From contig NC_090013.1 of the NCBI RefSeq assembly GCF_036417845.1, forward strand, positions 935,001-999,000: 64,000 bases of DNA, read 5' to 3'. The notes under the pieces are model-generated. The model did no database searches, was not told the origin of the DNA, and was given only the letters and a program-made list of their open reading frames with translations. Origin of the DNA: Apteryx mantelli (taxonomy: Eukaryota; Chordata; Aves; Apterygiformes; Apterygidae). Shown piece after piece: positions 1 through 10,689 of the stretch. Numbering within the stretch: position 1 is the first letter of the stretch; every line of letters starts with the position of its first letter. A program made the translations under genes and the position numbers.

Positions 1-3000
1 TCCCCGTGATGGCTCTGCCCAGGATCAGCGCGTGGATGTCGTGGGTGCCTGCGGGCGGGAGCGGAGGCGGTGGCAGTGGCCGAGCGCGGTGGTGGCGGCG
101 GTGGCCCGGTGGCGGTGGCCCGGTGGCCCGTCCCCGCGGCGGGGGGTGGCGGCGGGGGGGACGGGGCCGTTTTTACCTTCGTAGGTGTTGACGGCCTCCA
201 GGTTCATGACGTGCCGGATGACGTGGAACTCGTCGCAGATGCCGTTGCCCCCCAGCATGTCGCGCGCCTGCCGGGCGATGTCCAGCGCTTTGCCGCACGA
301 GTTGCGCTTCAGCATGGACACCATCTCCGGGGTGGCCCTGCCGCCAGAGCCGCCGGCCCCCGTCAGCGCCGCGGGGCAGCGCCGTGGGGCGGCACCGAGG
401 GGGGGGGACGGACAGACGGACGGACGGCGTTTCGGGGGTACCTGCCCTCGTCCTTGAGGCGGCCCAGGCGCAGGCAGGCCTGCAGCCCGATGGCGATCTC
501 CGTCACCATGTCGGCCAGCTTCTTCTGCACCAGCTGGTTGCGCGCCAGCGGCGCCCCGAACTGCGTCCTGCGGCGGACACGCCGTGGGGGTCACCCCGGT
601 TGCCGTGGGGCCGCCGTGGGGCCGGTGGGACCCCCCCACGGCAGAGGGGGGGGGCCGCGTTACCTGTCGAGGACGTACTGCCGCGCCGTCTCCAGGCAGA
701 ACTCGGCGGCTCCCAGCGCGCCCCAGGCGATGCCGTAGCGGGCGTTGTTGAGGCAGCCGAAGGGGCCCTGCGGGGGGGTGGTGGTGGGGGGGGGGGGGTT
801 GTTGTCACCCCCCCCCCGGCGCCGTGGGGGCGGCGAGGCGGAGGGAAGGGAAGCGGGGGGGCAGCGCTTACGGCCAGGCCGGCGGCGTGGGGCAGCAGGT
901 TCTCCTCGGGCACCTCCACGTCGTCCATGAGGATCATGCCGGTGGCGGAGGCGCGCAGCGAGAACTTGCCCTCGATGGCGGGCGTGCTGAGGCCCCGCAT
1001 GCCGCGCTCCAGCACGAAGCCCCGCACCCGCCCGTCCTCGCAGGCCGCCCACACCACGAACAGGTCGGCCACCGGCGCGTTGGTGATCCTGGCGGCGGGG
1101 GGGGGGGGGGTGTGTGAGGGGCTGCCAAAGGGGGGGGGGTGCGCGGGGGGGGGGGGTTTGGGGGGGTCTCACCAGGTCTTGGTGCCGCGCAGGCGGTAGG
1201 CGCGGGCGGCGGCGTCGTAGCGGGCGCGCGTCTCCATGCCGCCCGGGTCGCTCCCGTGGTTGGGCTCCGTCAGCCCGAAGCAGCCCAGCAGCTCCCCCCG
1301 CGCTGGGGGGGGCGGGGGGCACCGCACATCAGGGCGGCCCCCCCCTGCCCCTGCCTGCCCCACGGCTGCCCCCTCCCTGCTCCTGCCTGCTGCACCGCCC
1401 CCTAACAGCTCCCTCCTGCCCCACTGTTCCCCTCCTGCCTCCCTTCCTGCCCCGCTGCCCCCTCCCTGCTCCCTCCTGCCCCGCTGCCCCTCCTCGCTCC
1501 CTCCTACCCCCCTTCCTGCTCCCTCCTGCCCTACTGCCCCCTCCTCGCTCCCTCCTGCCTCGCTGCTCCCTAACAGCTCCCTCCTGCCCCACTGCCCCCC
1601 TCCTGCCCCCCTTCCTACCCTACTGCCCCCTAACAGCTCGCTCCTGCCCCGCTGCCCCCCTTCTGCCCCCCTGCCATGCTCCTTCCCTGCCATGTTTCCT
1701 CCCTGCTCCCTTCCGCCCCGCTGCCCCCTAGCAGCTCCCTCCTGCCCCCCTCCCTGCTTCCTCCTGCCCTGCTGCCCCTCCTTGCCCCCTCCTGCCCCCT
1801 CCCTGCTCCCTCCTGCCCCCCTTCCTGCCCCACTGCCCCCTAACAGCTCCCTCCTGCCCCACTGTTCCCCTCCTGCCTCCCTTCCTGCCCCGCTGCCCCC
1901 TCCCTGCTCCCTCCTGCCCCGCTGCCCCTCCTCGCTCCCTCCTACCCCCCTTCCTGCTCCCTCCTGCCCCACTGCCCCCTCCTCGCTCCCTCCTGCCCCG
2001 CTGCCCCTCCTCGCTCCCTCCTACCCCCCTTCCTGCTCCTTCCTGCCCCACTGCCCCTCCTCGCTCCCTCCTGCCCCCCTGCCTGCTCCCTCCTGCCCTG
2101 CTGCCCCCTCCTCACTCCCTCCTGCCTCGCTGCTCCCTAACAGCTCCCTCCTGCCCCACTGCCCCTCTCCTGCCCCCCTTCCTACCCTACTGCCCCCTAA
2201 CAGCTCGCTCCTGCCCCGCTGCCCCCCTTCTGCCCCCCTGCCATGCTCCTTCCCTGTCATGTTTCCTCCCTGCTCCCTTCCGCCCCGCTGCCCCCTAGCA
2301 GCTCCCTCCTGCCCCCCTCCCTGCTTCCTCCTGCCCTGCTGCCCCTCCTTGCCCCCTCCTGCCCCCTCCCTGCTCCCTCCTGCCCCGCTGCCCCCTGCCT
2401 GCTCCCTCCTGCCCCCCTCCCTGCTCCCTCCTGCCCCGCTGCCCCCTGCCTGCTCCCTCCTGCCCCCGGGGCTCACCGAGGGGGGGCAGGTAGCGGCGGC
2501 GCTGGGCCTCGGAGCCGTAGGCGTGCAGCGGGTGCATGACCAGCGACGACTGGACGCTCAGCACCGAGCGGTAGCTGCTGTCCACCCGCTCCAGCTCGCG
2601 CGCCACCAGCCCGTAGGCCACCGCCGAGGCGCCCGCGCAGCCGTACCCTGCGGCGGCCGCCCGCCTGCTCGCCCGCGCGCGCCCCACTGCCCCCCCCGCA
2701 GCCCCCCGCTCACCGGGGACCCCCCACAGCCCCCCCCCACAGCCCCCCTGCTCACCCAGGGACCCCCCCCAGCCCCCCCACAGCCCCCCTGCTCACTGGG
2801 GACCCCCCAGAGCCCCCCAGAGCCCCCCCGCTCACCAGGGGACCCCCCAGAGCCCCCCTGCTCACCCAGGGACCCCCCACAGCCCCCCCACAGCCCCCCC
2901 GCTCACTGGGGACCCCCCAGAGCCCCCCTGCTCACCGGGGACACCCCCCAGCCCCCCCAGAGCCCCCCTGCTCGCCTGGGGACCCCCCAGAGCCCCCCTG

Positions 3001-5882
3001 CTCACCCCCCAGAGCCCCCCAGAGCCCCCCTGCTCACCGGGCACTCCCCAGAGCCCCCCCCACTCACTGGGGACCCCCATGGCCCCCCTGCTCACCCGGG
3101 GACCCCCCAGAGCCCCCCCCACTCACCAGGCACCCCCATGGCCCCCCTGCTCACCCCCCAGAGCCCCCCGCAGCCCCCCTGCTCACCGGGGATCCCCGCA
3201 TCCCCCCCTAGAGCTCCCCTGCTCACCCAGGACACCCCCAGACCCCCAATAGCTCCCCTTCTCCCCCCAGGGACCCCCTGCTCCCCTCAGGGCACCCCCA
3301 GAGCCCCAATAGCCCCCCTTCTCCCCCCCCCAGGGACCCCCTGCTCCCCTCAGGGCACCCCCAGAGCCCCAACAGCCCCCCTTCTCCCCCCAGGGACCCC
3401 CTGCTCCCCTCAGGGCACCCCCAGAGCCCCAACAGCCCCCCTTCTCCCCCCAGGGACCCCCTGCTCCCCTCAGGGCACCCCCAGAGCCCCAACAGCCCCC
3501 CTTCTCCCCCCAGGGACCCCCTGCTCCCCTCAGGGCACCCCCAGAGCCCCAATAGCCCCCCTTCTCCCCCCAGGGACCCCCCCACCTCCCCTGCTCACCC
3601 AGGGCACCCCCAGACCCCAAACAGCCCCCCTTCTCCCCCCCAAGGACCCCCGTGTCCCCCCCCAGAGCTCCTTTGCTCCCTGGGGGGACCCCCAGCAGCC
3701 CCTCTGCCCCCCCCCAGGGACCCTCACATCCCCTCCACAGCCCCCCCTGCTCCCTGGGGACCCCCCCAGACCCCCAGCAGCTCCCCTTTCCCCCCCCCAG
3801 GGATCCCCACACCCCCCCTGCACCCCTGGAGGACCCCAGCTGCCCCACAGCCCCCCCCATGGCACCCCGGGAGGCCCCCCATTACCCTGGGTCCCCCCCC
3901 CCGGCGCCCCGCTCACCTTTAATGGTGGCACCCAGCACCCCCAGCTGCCCCATCTCGGACACGATCTCCCGGTGGAAGACTGGGGGGGGGCACAGCGGGG
4001 TGTCAGGGGGGACCCCAAAGCTGGGGGGCTCCCTGCAGGGAGGTGCCTGGGGGCGCCGGGGGTATCGCGGGGGGGGGAAGAGGGTGCTGGGGGGTATCTG
4101 GGGGTGCCGGGGGGCACCAGGGGGAGCCTAGAGGTATCTGGGGTATGGAGGGGGTATCTGGGGGGGGGGGCACCTAGGAGTATTGGGGGTGCCTAGGGGC
4201 ATCTGGGGGCATCAAGGAGGTATCTGGGGGGTACCAGGGAAACCAGAAAGTGTCTAGGGGTATCTGGGGGTATCAGTGGGGTATCTAGGGGGTATCTGGG
4301 GGTGCCAGGAGGCATCAGGGGGAGCCTAGAGGCATCTGGGGGCATCAAGGAGGTATCTGGGGGGGGTACCAGGAGGACCAGAGAGTGTCTAGGGGTATCT
4401 GCGGGTATCAGTGGGGTATCTAGGGGGTATCTGGGGGTGCCAGGAGGCATCAGGGAATGCCTAGGAACATCAGGGGGTATCAGAGGGTACCTGAGAGTGC
4501 CTAGGGGTATCTTGGGGTATCAGGGGGTGCCAAGGAGTACCAGAAAGTGCCTAGAGGTAGCTGGGGATGTCAGGGGGGTATCTAGGGGGTACCTGAGGGT
4601 GTCAGGGGGGTATCTAGGGGGTACCTGGGAGTGCCAGGGGGTATCTCAGGGTGCCTAGGGGCATCTGGAGGTATCAGGGGGTGCCCAGGAGTATTGGGGG
4701 GGGATCTGGGGGTGCCAGGAGGTATCTCAAGGGGTGCCAGGCGGCATCAGGGGGTACGTGGGGGGTATGTGGGTGTACGTGGGGGTACGTGGGGGGTACG
4801 TGGGGGGTACGCGGGGGTCCCGGGGGGGGGGGGGCGCGGGTACCTCCGTCGCGGTTGGCGCGCAGCACGCGGGGCAGCAGCCGCTCCTGGCAGTAGGCGC
4901 GGAAGGAGTTGCGCAGCAGCCGCTCCTCGGGTGACAGCAGCTCCTCGAGCAGCAGCGCGTCGCGCCACTCGAAGGCCTCTGCGGCGCCGGGGGGGGGGGG
5001 GGCGGTGAGCACGGGCCCCCACGGGCGCCCCATGGGGGGGTGCGGGGTCCCAGCACCCAGGGGTGCAAGGTGTGGGGGGAGCACAGACCCCCCACGGGTG
5101 CCCCGTGTGCGGCAGGGGGTCCCAGCACCCAGGGTTGTATGGGGTGGACATGGGCACTCATGGGTGCCCCACGTGGGGCAGGGGGGTCCCAGCACCCATG
5201 GATGCAAAGTGTGGGGTGAGTACGGACCCCACGAGTGCCCCATATGGGGTGTGGGGTCCCAGCACCCAGGGGTGTGGGGTGAGCATGGACCCCCCCCCCC
5301 CCCCCCACAGGTGCCCCATGTGGGGCAGGGGGTGGCCCAGCACATGTGGGTGCAAGGTGTGGAGTGAGTACGGACCCCACGGGTGCCCCACATAAGGTGC
5401 GGGGTGGACATGGACCCCATGGGTGCCCCACATGGGGTGTGGGGTCCCAACGCACATGGGTGCAAGGTGTGAGGTGGACATGGACCCCATGGGTGCTCTA
5501 TGGAGGGGTGTGGGGTGGACACGGACCCCATGGGTGCCCCACATGGGGTGTGGGGTGGACACTGACCCCCCACAGGCACCCTATTGGGGGGGGTGTGGGG
5601 TCCCAGCACCCATGGGTGGAAGGCGTGGGGTGGACACGGACCCCACAGGTGCCCCACATGGGGTGTGGGGTCCCAGCACCCATGGGTGTGTGGTGAGCAT
5701 GGACCCCCACGGACGCCCCACATGGGGTCTCGGCACCCATGGCTGTGGGGTGGACACGGGCCCCACGGGTGTCCCCAGCCCCCCCCCCCCCGGCCCCACT
5801 CACCCCGGGGGGGGGCCGTGCTCCCCCGGCGGACGCTGCCCAGGGCCAGGCGCAGCAGGGGGGCGGCGAGGCGCAGCGCCAT
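1..5882 (-). CDS. GCDH: Glutaryl-CoA dehydrogenase, mitochondrial (3' end off window)
   Basis: This flavoenzyme of the mitochondrial matrix converts glutaryl-CoA to crotonyl-CoA in lysine and tryptophan breakdown. Ten coding exons read on the minus strand: 5882-5804, 4978-4844, 3979-3917, 2647-2477, 1302-1173, 1088-872, 767-664, 567-442, 337-177 and 48-1. All have AG/GT borders and join in one frame. The start [14 protein letters not shown] is a basic, hydrophobic presequence typical of mitochondrial import. Family signatures seen are [70 protein letters not shown] and [25 protein letters not shown]. The Glu of TYEG is the family's catalytic base and is present. Only the last few residues lie outside the window. 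Every intron above 300 bp is filled by its own minisatellite, yet the exons are clean. Confidence 0.96.
1310..2470. repeat. C/T-rich minisatellite in GCDH intron 4
   Basis: Short units such as CTCCCTCCTGCCCC alternate with CTGCCCC. Longer blocks are themselves duplicated: the block starting TAACAGCTCC near 1403 recurs at 1841, and the block with CCATGCTCCTTCCC near 1675 recurs near 2242. The unit carries no coding signal. Confidence 0.9.
2680..3260. repeat. Minisatellite carrying splice-donor-like words, GCDH intron 3
   Basis: Units of roughly 25-50 bp contain GCTCACC followed by GGGGACCCCCCA. On the GCDH sense strand each unit reads GGTGAGC, a good 5' splice-site core, about a dozen times. 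Confidence 0.85.
3261..3916. repeat. 60-bp tandem array in GCDH intron 3
   Basis: From about 3276 to 3590 there are near-identical 60-bp units with GGGACCCCCTGCTCCCC and CACCCCCAGAGCCCC. Three consecutive copies (3361-3540) are identical and the flanking ones differ by one or two bases. After 3590 the array becomes irregular and runs up to the exon 3 donor. Confidence 0.92.
3990..4840. repeat. G-rich minisatellite in GCDH intron 2
   Basis: Repeated words are GGTATCTGGGGG and GTGCCAGGGGG in irregular units. Towards 4760-4820 it turns into GTACGTGGGG repeats. Confidence 0.85.
4985..5795. repeat. Minisatellite of about 70 bp in GCDH intron 1
   Basis: Units contain GTGCCCCACATGGGGTGTGG, CCCAGCACCCATGGGTG and GTGGACACGGACCCC. 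About eleven diverged copies fill the intron. Confidence 0.85.
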
Positions 5883-5884
5883 GG

Positions 5885-6550
5885 GGCCTGGGGGCACAGG
5901 GGGCACAGGCGCTGCCCCACAGACCCCCAACTGCCCCCCAGGACCCCCAACTGCCCCACGGACCCCCCCCACTGCCCCCCCAGACCCACAACTACCCCAC
6001 GGACTCCCCAACTGCCCCCAGGACCCCCCACTGCCCCACAACTACTCTATGGATTCACAACTGCCCCCCACTGCCCCACAGCACCTACAACTGCCCCATA
6101 GACCCACAACTGCCCCCCCAACACCCCCCCTACTGCCCCACAGACCCCTAACTACCCCCCAGCACCCCCAGCTGTCCTGCAGCACCCCCAACTGTCCTCT
6201 CCAGCGCTCACTACTGCCCCTGGGACCCCCAACCGCCCCCCAGCACCCCCAACTGCCCCCCCAGAACCTCCAATGGCTCCTGGGACCCCTAACTGCCCCC
6301 AGCACCCCCCAATTGCCCCTCCCAGAACCTCCAACGGCCCCTGGGACCCCCAACTGCCCCCCAGCACCCCCAACTGCTCCCCCCCCAGAACCTCCAACGG
6401 CCCCTGGGACCTCTAACTGCCCCCCAGCACCCCCAGCTGCCCTACGGACCCCAGCTGCCCCCCCACCCCTAAGCGCCCCCGGGACCCCCAACTGCCCCCC
6501 GAGAAGGCCCAATTGCCCTCCCGGGCTCTCAACCGCCCCGGCCCCCCCCG
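5885..6550. repeat. C-rich short-unit repeat upstream of GCDH start codon
   Basis: The stretch holds many copies of words such as CAACTGCCCCCCAGCACCCC. It lies between the GCDH start codon and the putative promoter, so it would be 5' UTR or a first intron of GCDH. No coding signal is seen. Confidence 0.75.
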
Positions 6551-6599
6551 CTGCCCCCGACCCCCCCCCGCACCGTGCAACCTCGGCGGCGGCGAACGG

Positions 6600-6675
6600 G
6601 CCCGGAGCAGCCCGCGCCGTGACGTCACGGGGGGCGTGACGCCGAGGGGGCGGGGCGGAAGGGGCGGGGCCTTAT
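6600..6675. promoter_or_regulatory. Putative GCDH promoter with CRE and GC boxes
   Basis: A full palindromic CRE, TGACGTCA, sits at 6620-6627 inside the 14-bp palindrome 6617-6630. It is followed by two GC boxes of the GGGGCGGGGC type between 6646 and 6671. The position, about 740 bp upstream of the GCDH start codon and at the end of the C-rich repeat, suggests the GCDH promoter. No TSS can be fixed from sequence alone. Confidence 0.6.
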
Positions 6676-6774
6676 CCCTCCCCTTCCCGGGAGCCTCGTG
6701 GGGGGTCGGGAAAGGACCCAGGCGTCCGGGGCCCCCTAGCGGCCAGAGGACCTCGGTGCCCGCGCCTGAGTTTG

Positions 6775-7740
6775 GGGGGATTCAGGGAGTTTTGGGTTTT
6801 TTTTTGGGGGGGGGGGGTCAGGGCGCTGGGGAGTTTGGGGGCATTTGGGGACATTTTGGGGGGCCTGAGGAGTTTCAGGGCGCCGGGGGGCTTTGGGGCA
6901 TTTTGGGAGGTTTGGGGGACGGGGGAGGTTTCAGGGTGCCGGGGAGCTTTGGGGCATTTTGGGAGGTTTGGGGGACTGGGGAGGTTTCAGAGTGCCAGGG
7001 AGTTTTGGGGCATTTTGGGAGGTTTGGGGGATTGGGGAGGTTTCAGGGCGCCGGGGGGCTTTGGGGCATTTTGGGAGGGTTTGGGGAGGTTTCAGGGCGC
7101 TGGGGAGCTTTGGGGCATTTTGGGAGGTTTGGGGGACTGGGGAGGTTTCAGGGCGCCGGGGAGTTTGGGGCATTTTGGGAGGGTTTGGGGGATTGGGGAG
7201 GTTTCAGGGCGCCGGGGGGCTTTGGGGCATTTTGGGAGCGTTTGGGGGACTGGGGAGGTTTCAGAGTGCCAGGGAGTTTTGGGGCATTTTGGGAGGTTTG
7301 GGGGATTGGGGAGGTTTCAGGGCGCCGGGGGGCTTTGGGGCATTTTGGGAGGGTTTGGGGAGGTTTCAGGGCGCTGGGGAGCTTTGGGGCATTTTGGGAG
7401 GTTTGGGGGACTGGGGAGGTTTCAGGGCGCCGGGGAGTTTGGGGCATTTTGGGAGGGTTTGGGGGATTGGGGAGGTTTCAGGGCGCCGGGGGGCTTTGGG
7501 GCATTTTGGGAGCGTTTGGGGGACTGGGGAGGTTTCAAGGCGCCGGGGGGCTTTGGGGCATTTTGGGAGGTTTGGGGGGACTGGGGAGGTTTCAGGGCGC
7601 TGGGGAGTTTTGGGGCATTTTGGGAGGGTTTGGGGGGACTGGCGAGGTTTCAGGGCGCTGGGGAGTTTTGGGGCATTTTGGGAGGGTTTGGGGGACTGGC
7701 GAGGTTTCAGGGCGCCGGGGAGTTTGGGGGCGTTTGGGGG
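6775..7740. repeat. 56-bp G-rich minisatellite
   Basis: About fifteen copies of a unit of roughly 56 bp contain GGGGCATTTTGGGAGG, GGGGAGGTTTCAGGGCGC and GGGGAGCTTTGG. Blocks of several units are duplicated as a group (about 6970-7250 recurs about 7260-7540). The array ends exactly where the CR1 fragment begins. Confidence 0.92.
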
Positions 7741-9326
7741 CATTTTCACTTGGGAGGAACACAGGAGCGTCGTCAGAGCACGCAGGGATGCGGCGAGGAA
7801 GGCCAAGGCCAAGGCCCGTTCGGAATTAAACGCAGCCAGAGACGTCAAGGACAAGAAAAGCTTCTTCAAAGACACCAGTAGCACGAGGAAGAAGAGCAGG
7901 GAGAACGTGGCCCTGCTGCCGTGGGTGCCCTGGTGACGAGGACACGGAGAAGGCGGTCACCGAACGCCACCTTCGCTTCCGTCTTCACCGCTCAGGCCAG
8001 CCCTCGGGAATGCCAGGCCCCGGAGGCCCCGGAGAACGTCTGGAGAAAGGAAGACTTCCCCTTGGTGGAGGAGGATCGCGGTAGGGACCGTTTAGGCAAA
8101 CGTGACACCCTCAAATCCACGGGCCCCCATGGGAGGCACCCACGAGGGCTGAGGGAGCTGGCGGATGTCACTGCAAGGCCACTCTCCATCCTCTTGGAAA
8201 GATCACGGAGAACAGGAGAGGTGCCTGAGGACCGGAAGAAAGCCAGCGTCACCCCAGTCTTCCGAAAGGGCAAGAAGGACCCAGGGAACCACAGGCCAGT
8301 CAGCCTCACCTCCATCCCCGGAAAGGTGACGGAGCAGCTCGTCCTGGAGGCCATCTCCAAGCATGTGGAGGACAAGACGGTGATCGGGAGCAGTCAGCAT
8401 GGCTTCACCAAGGGGAAATGATGCTGAACCAAGCTGGTAGCCTTCTGGGATGGAATGACTGCCTGGGTGGATGAGGGGAGAGCGGTGGATGTTGTCCACC
8501 TTGACTGCAGCAAGGCTTTCGACACTGCCTCCCATAACATCCTCCTAGGGAAGCTCAGGAAGTGCGGGATAGACGAGCAGACAGTGAGGTGGCTTGAGAA
8601 CTGGCTGAATGGCAGAGCTCCGAGGGTTGTGATCAGAGTCTAGTTGGAGGCCTGGAGCTAGCGGTGTCCCCCAGGGGTCAGGACTGGGTCCAACTTCTTC
8701 CTCAGTGACCTGGATGAAGGCACAGTGCCCCCTCAGCAAGTTTGCTGATGATCCCAAACTGGCAGGTGTTGCTGACACACCGGAGGGCTGTGCTGCCGCT
8801 CAGAGAGACCCGGACAGGCTGGAGAGGTGGGCGCAGAGGAACCTCATGAAGTTCAACCATGGCAAACACAGGGTCCTGCACTGGAGAGAGTCCAGCGAAG
8901 GGCTACGAAGATGCTGAGGGGACTGGAGCATCTCTCGTATGCGGAAAGGCTGCGAGAGCTGGGCCTGCTCAGCCCGGAGAAGACAAAACTGAGGGGGGAT
9001 CCCATCAGTATCCGAAGGGAGGGTGTCAAGAGGACGGAGCCAGGCTCTTCTCAGCGGTGCCCAGCGACAGGATGCAAGGCAACGGGCACAAACTGAAACA
9101 CAGGCAGTTCCGTCTGAACATGAGGAGAAACTTCTTCACTGTGAGGGTGACAGAGCACTGGAACAGGTTGCCCGGAGAGGTGGTGGAGTCTCCTTCTCCG
9201 GAGATATTCCAGCCCCGCCTGGACGCGATCCTGTGCAAGGTGCTCTAGGTGACCCTGCTGGAGCAGGGGGTCGGACTGGGTGATCTCCAGAGGCGCCTGC
9301 CAACCTCAACCGTTCTGTGATGTCCA
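7741..9326 (+). mobile_element. CR1 LINE fragment, 5'-truncated, with internal deletion
   Basis: Translations match CR1 ORF2 reverse transcriptase: [105 protein letters not shown], and later [35 protein letters not shown]. The endonuclease half is absent (5' truncation usual for CR1). The text jumps from the [11 protein letters not shown] region to the [10 protein letters not shown] region near 8883, so roughly 300 bp of the usual element is missing there. Several stops and frame changes occur between segments, so it is inactive. The 3' end near 9326 resembles the CR1 tail (CCAACCTCAACCGTTCTGTG). It is the only clear transposon seen in the window. Confidence 0.93.
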
Positions 9327-9456
9327 GGGTCTGTGTCACCATGATGCCCAGGAACAATGTCACCATGATGCCCGGAGGTCCACGTCACCGTGATGCCTCA
9401 GCACAACGTCACCGTCATGTCTGTGGTCCGTGTCACTGTGATGCCTGGAATCTGCC
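9327..9456. repeat. Short repeat between CR1 and SWSAP1
   Basis: Four to six diverged copies of GTCACCATGATGCC follow the CR1 tail and run up to the SWSAP1 stop codon. Confidence 0.6.
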
Positions 9457-10684
9457 TCACCCCCAGGCCTTGTCCCCGCCTCTGTCGCCACCTTCGTCCC
9501 CATCTCTGTCGCCACTTTCATCCCTGTCTCTGTCGTCGTTGCTGTCAGTGTCGCTGTTGGTGTCGCTATCACCGTCGTCACTGTGGTCGGGTGCCGCGCG
9601 GAGCCGCCCGCGGGGGCTGAAGCGGAGGCGCCAGCGGCGGGGGGGGGCGCCGGGGCGGGCGAGGCGGGCGCACACCCGGAGGCGCCGCGGGGGGGCACCG
9701 GGGGTCGGCCCGGCGGGGCGCAGGCGGCACTCGGCGCCGAAGTAGCGGCGCAGGGCGGCCAGCAGGCGGGGGGCCGGCGGCGGCAGGCGCAGGGCGGCCA
9801 GCACGGCGCCGGGGGGCCGCGCCGGGCGCCGGGCGGCCTCCAGCAGCAGGGCGGCCAGGCGGGCGCCCGTCCCCGGCCCCCCCCGCGGCCCCCCCCACGT
9901 ACCGCTCCAGCCCGTCCAGCAGCAGCAGCCCGGGGGGCTGGGGCCGGGCCGCCAGCGCCCCCAGCTCCCGCGCCAGGGCCCCCCGCGACGGCGGGTACCG
10001 CAGCTCCAGGCGCTGGGGGTGGGGTGGGGGGTGATCAGGGGAGGGGCCTGGCTTGGCCACACCCCCTGCGGCAAGCCACGCCCCCCTGCATCACCCCCCC
10101 TCCGTGCAGCATGCTGTTCCCACCTGGAGCCTGGCCCCTTGCAAGCTCCGCCCCCTGCAGCTACTCAGAGCCCCGCCCTCCTGCAGCAGACCCCGCCCAC
10201 ACGCACACCCCCCTCCGCCCCCTCCAGGCCCCGCCCCCTCCAGCACACCTTGCCCACACTGACACCCCGCCCCCAGCCGTGGCACGTCCAGCTCCCACCC
10301 AGACCCCGCCCCCTGCAGCACGCCCCGCCCACATCCAGAGCCCCACCCCCTCCACACTCCCTGCTCCCACCCGCAGCCCCGCCCGCTCCAGCTCGCCCCG
10401 CCCGCCCTCCCCCGTACCTGCAGCGCGCGCGGGTCGGCGTCGGCCGGGAGCTGCGGGAGCGCGCACGGAGCCAGGTAGACGGCGCGGGGCCCGTCGCCGC
10501 CGCCCGCCAGCGCGGCCCGCAGCAGCAGCGCCGTGCGGCCCGAGCTCGCCGGGCCCAGCACCAGCACCGCCGCTTCCGCCGCCGCCGCTGCCGCTTCTGT
10601 CGCCTCCCCCGCCGCCGCCGCCGCCGTTTCCGCCGCCTCTCCCGCCGCCGCCGGCCCCAGCGCCCGCTCCAGCGCCGCAGCCAT
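9457..10684 (-). CDS. SWSAP1: SWIM-type zinc finger 7-associated protein 1
   Basis: SWSAP1 is a RAD51-paralogue-like ATPase that partners SWS1/ZSWIM7 in homologous recombination. Exon 1 is 10684-10418 (MAAALERALG... to a GTACGG donor) and exon 2 is 10012 to the TGA at 9457. Seen are a Walker A-like GPASSGRT, a Walker B-like GLLLLDGLERY, then LLAALRRYFGAECRLRPAG and RWRLRFSPRGRL, matching the human order of blocks. The Walker A lysine is arginine here. Exon 2 changes frame in a G-run near 9885-9900, probably a homopolymer error. Beyond the conserved part it ends in about 40 residues rich in Asp, Ser and Arg. An in-frame upstream ATG exists at 10750; the 10684 start was preferred because the promoter CCAAT boxes begin at once upstream. 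No AATAAA was found downstream. Its neighbour PLPPR2 is also its human neighbour, in the same order. Confidence 0.85.
10020..10410. repeat. GC-box-like repeat in SWSAP1 intron
   Basis: The single intron (10013-10417) holds diverged copies of CCCCGCCCCCTGCAGCAC and CACCCCGCCC. No other feature is seen. Confidence 0.65.
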
Positions 10685-10689
10685 GGCGC

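Noticed and set aside
3261-3625. CRISPR-like array of regular repeats
   Set aside because: Units are contiguous without unique spacers and lie in a vertebrate intron.
1236-4196. Pro-rich plus-strand frame of nearly 1000 codons
   Set aside because: It lies antisense to GCDH and consists of intron minisatellites.
6775-7740. Telomeric or interstitial telomere repeat
   Set aside because: G-rich, but the unit is 56 bp and TTAGGG tandem runs are absent.
9890-9912. A further intron in SWSAP1 starting at GTACGTG
   Set aside because: A donor-like word is present, but no acceptor nearby restores the frame; a homopolymer length error explains the shift better.
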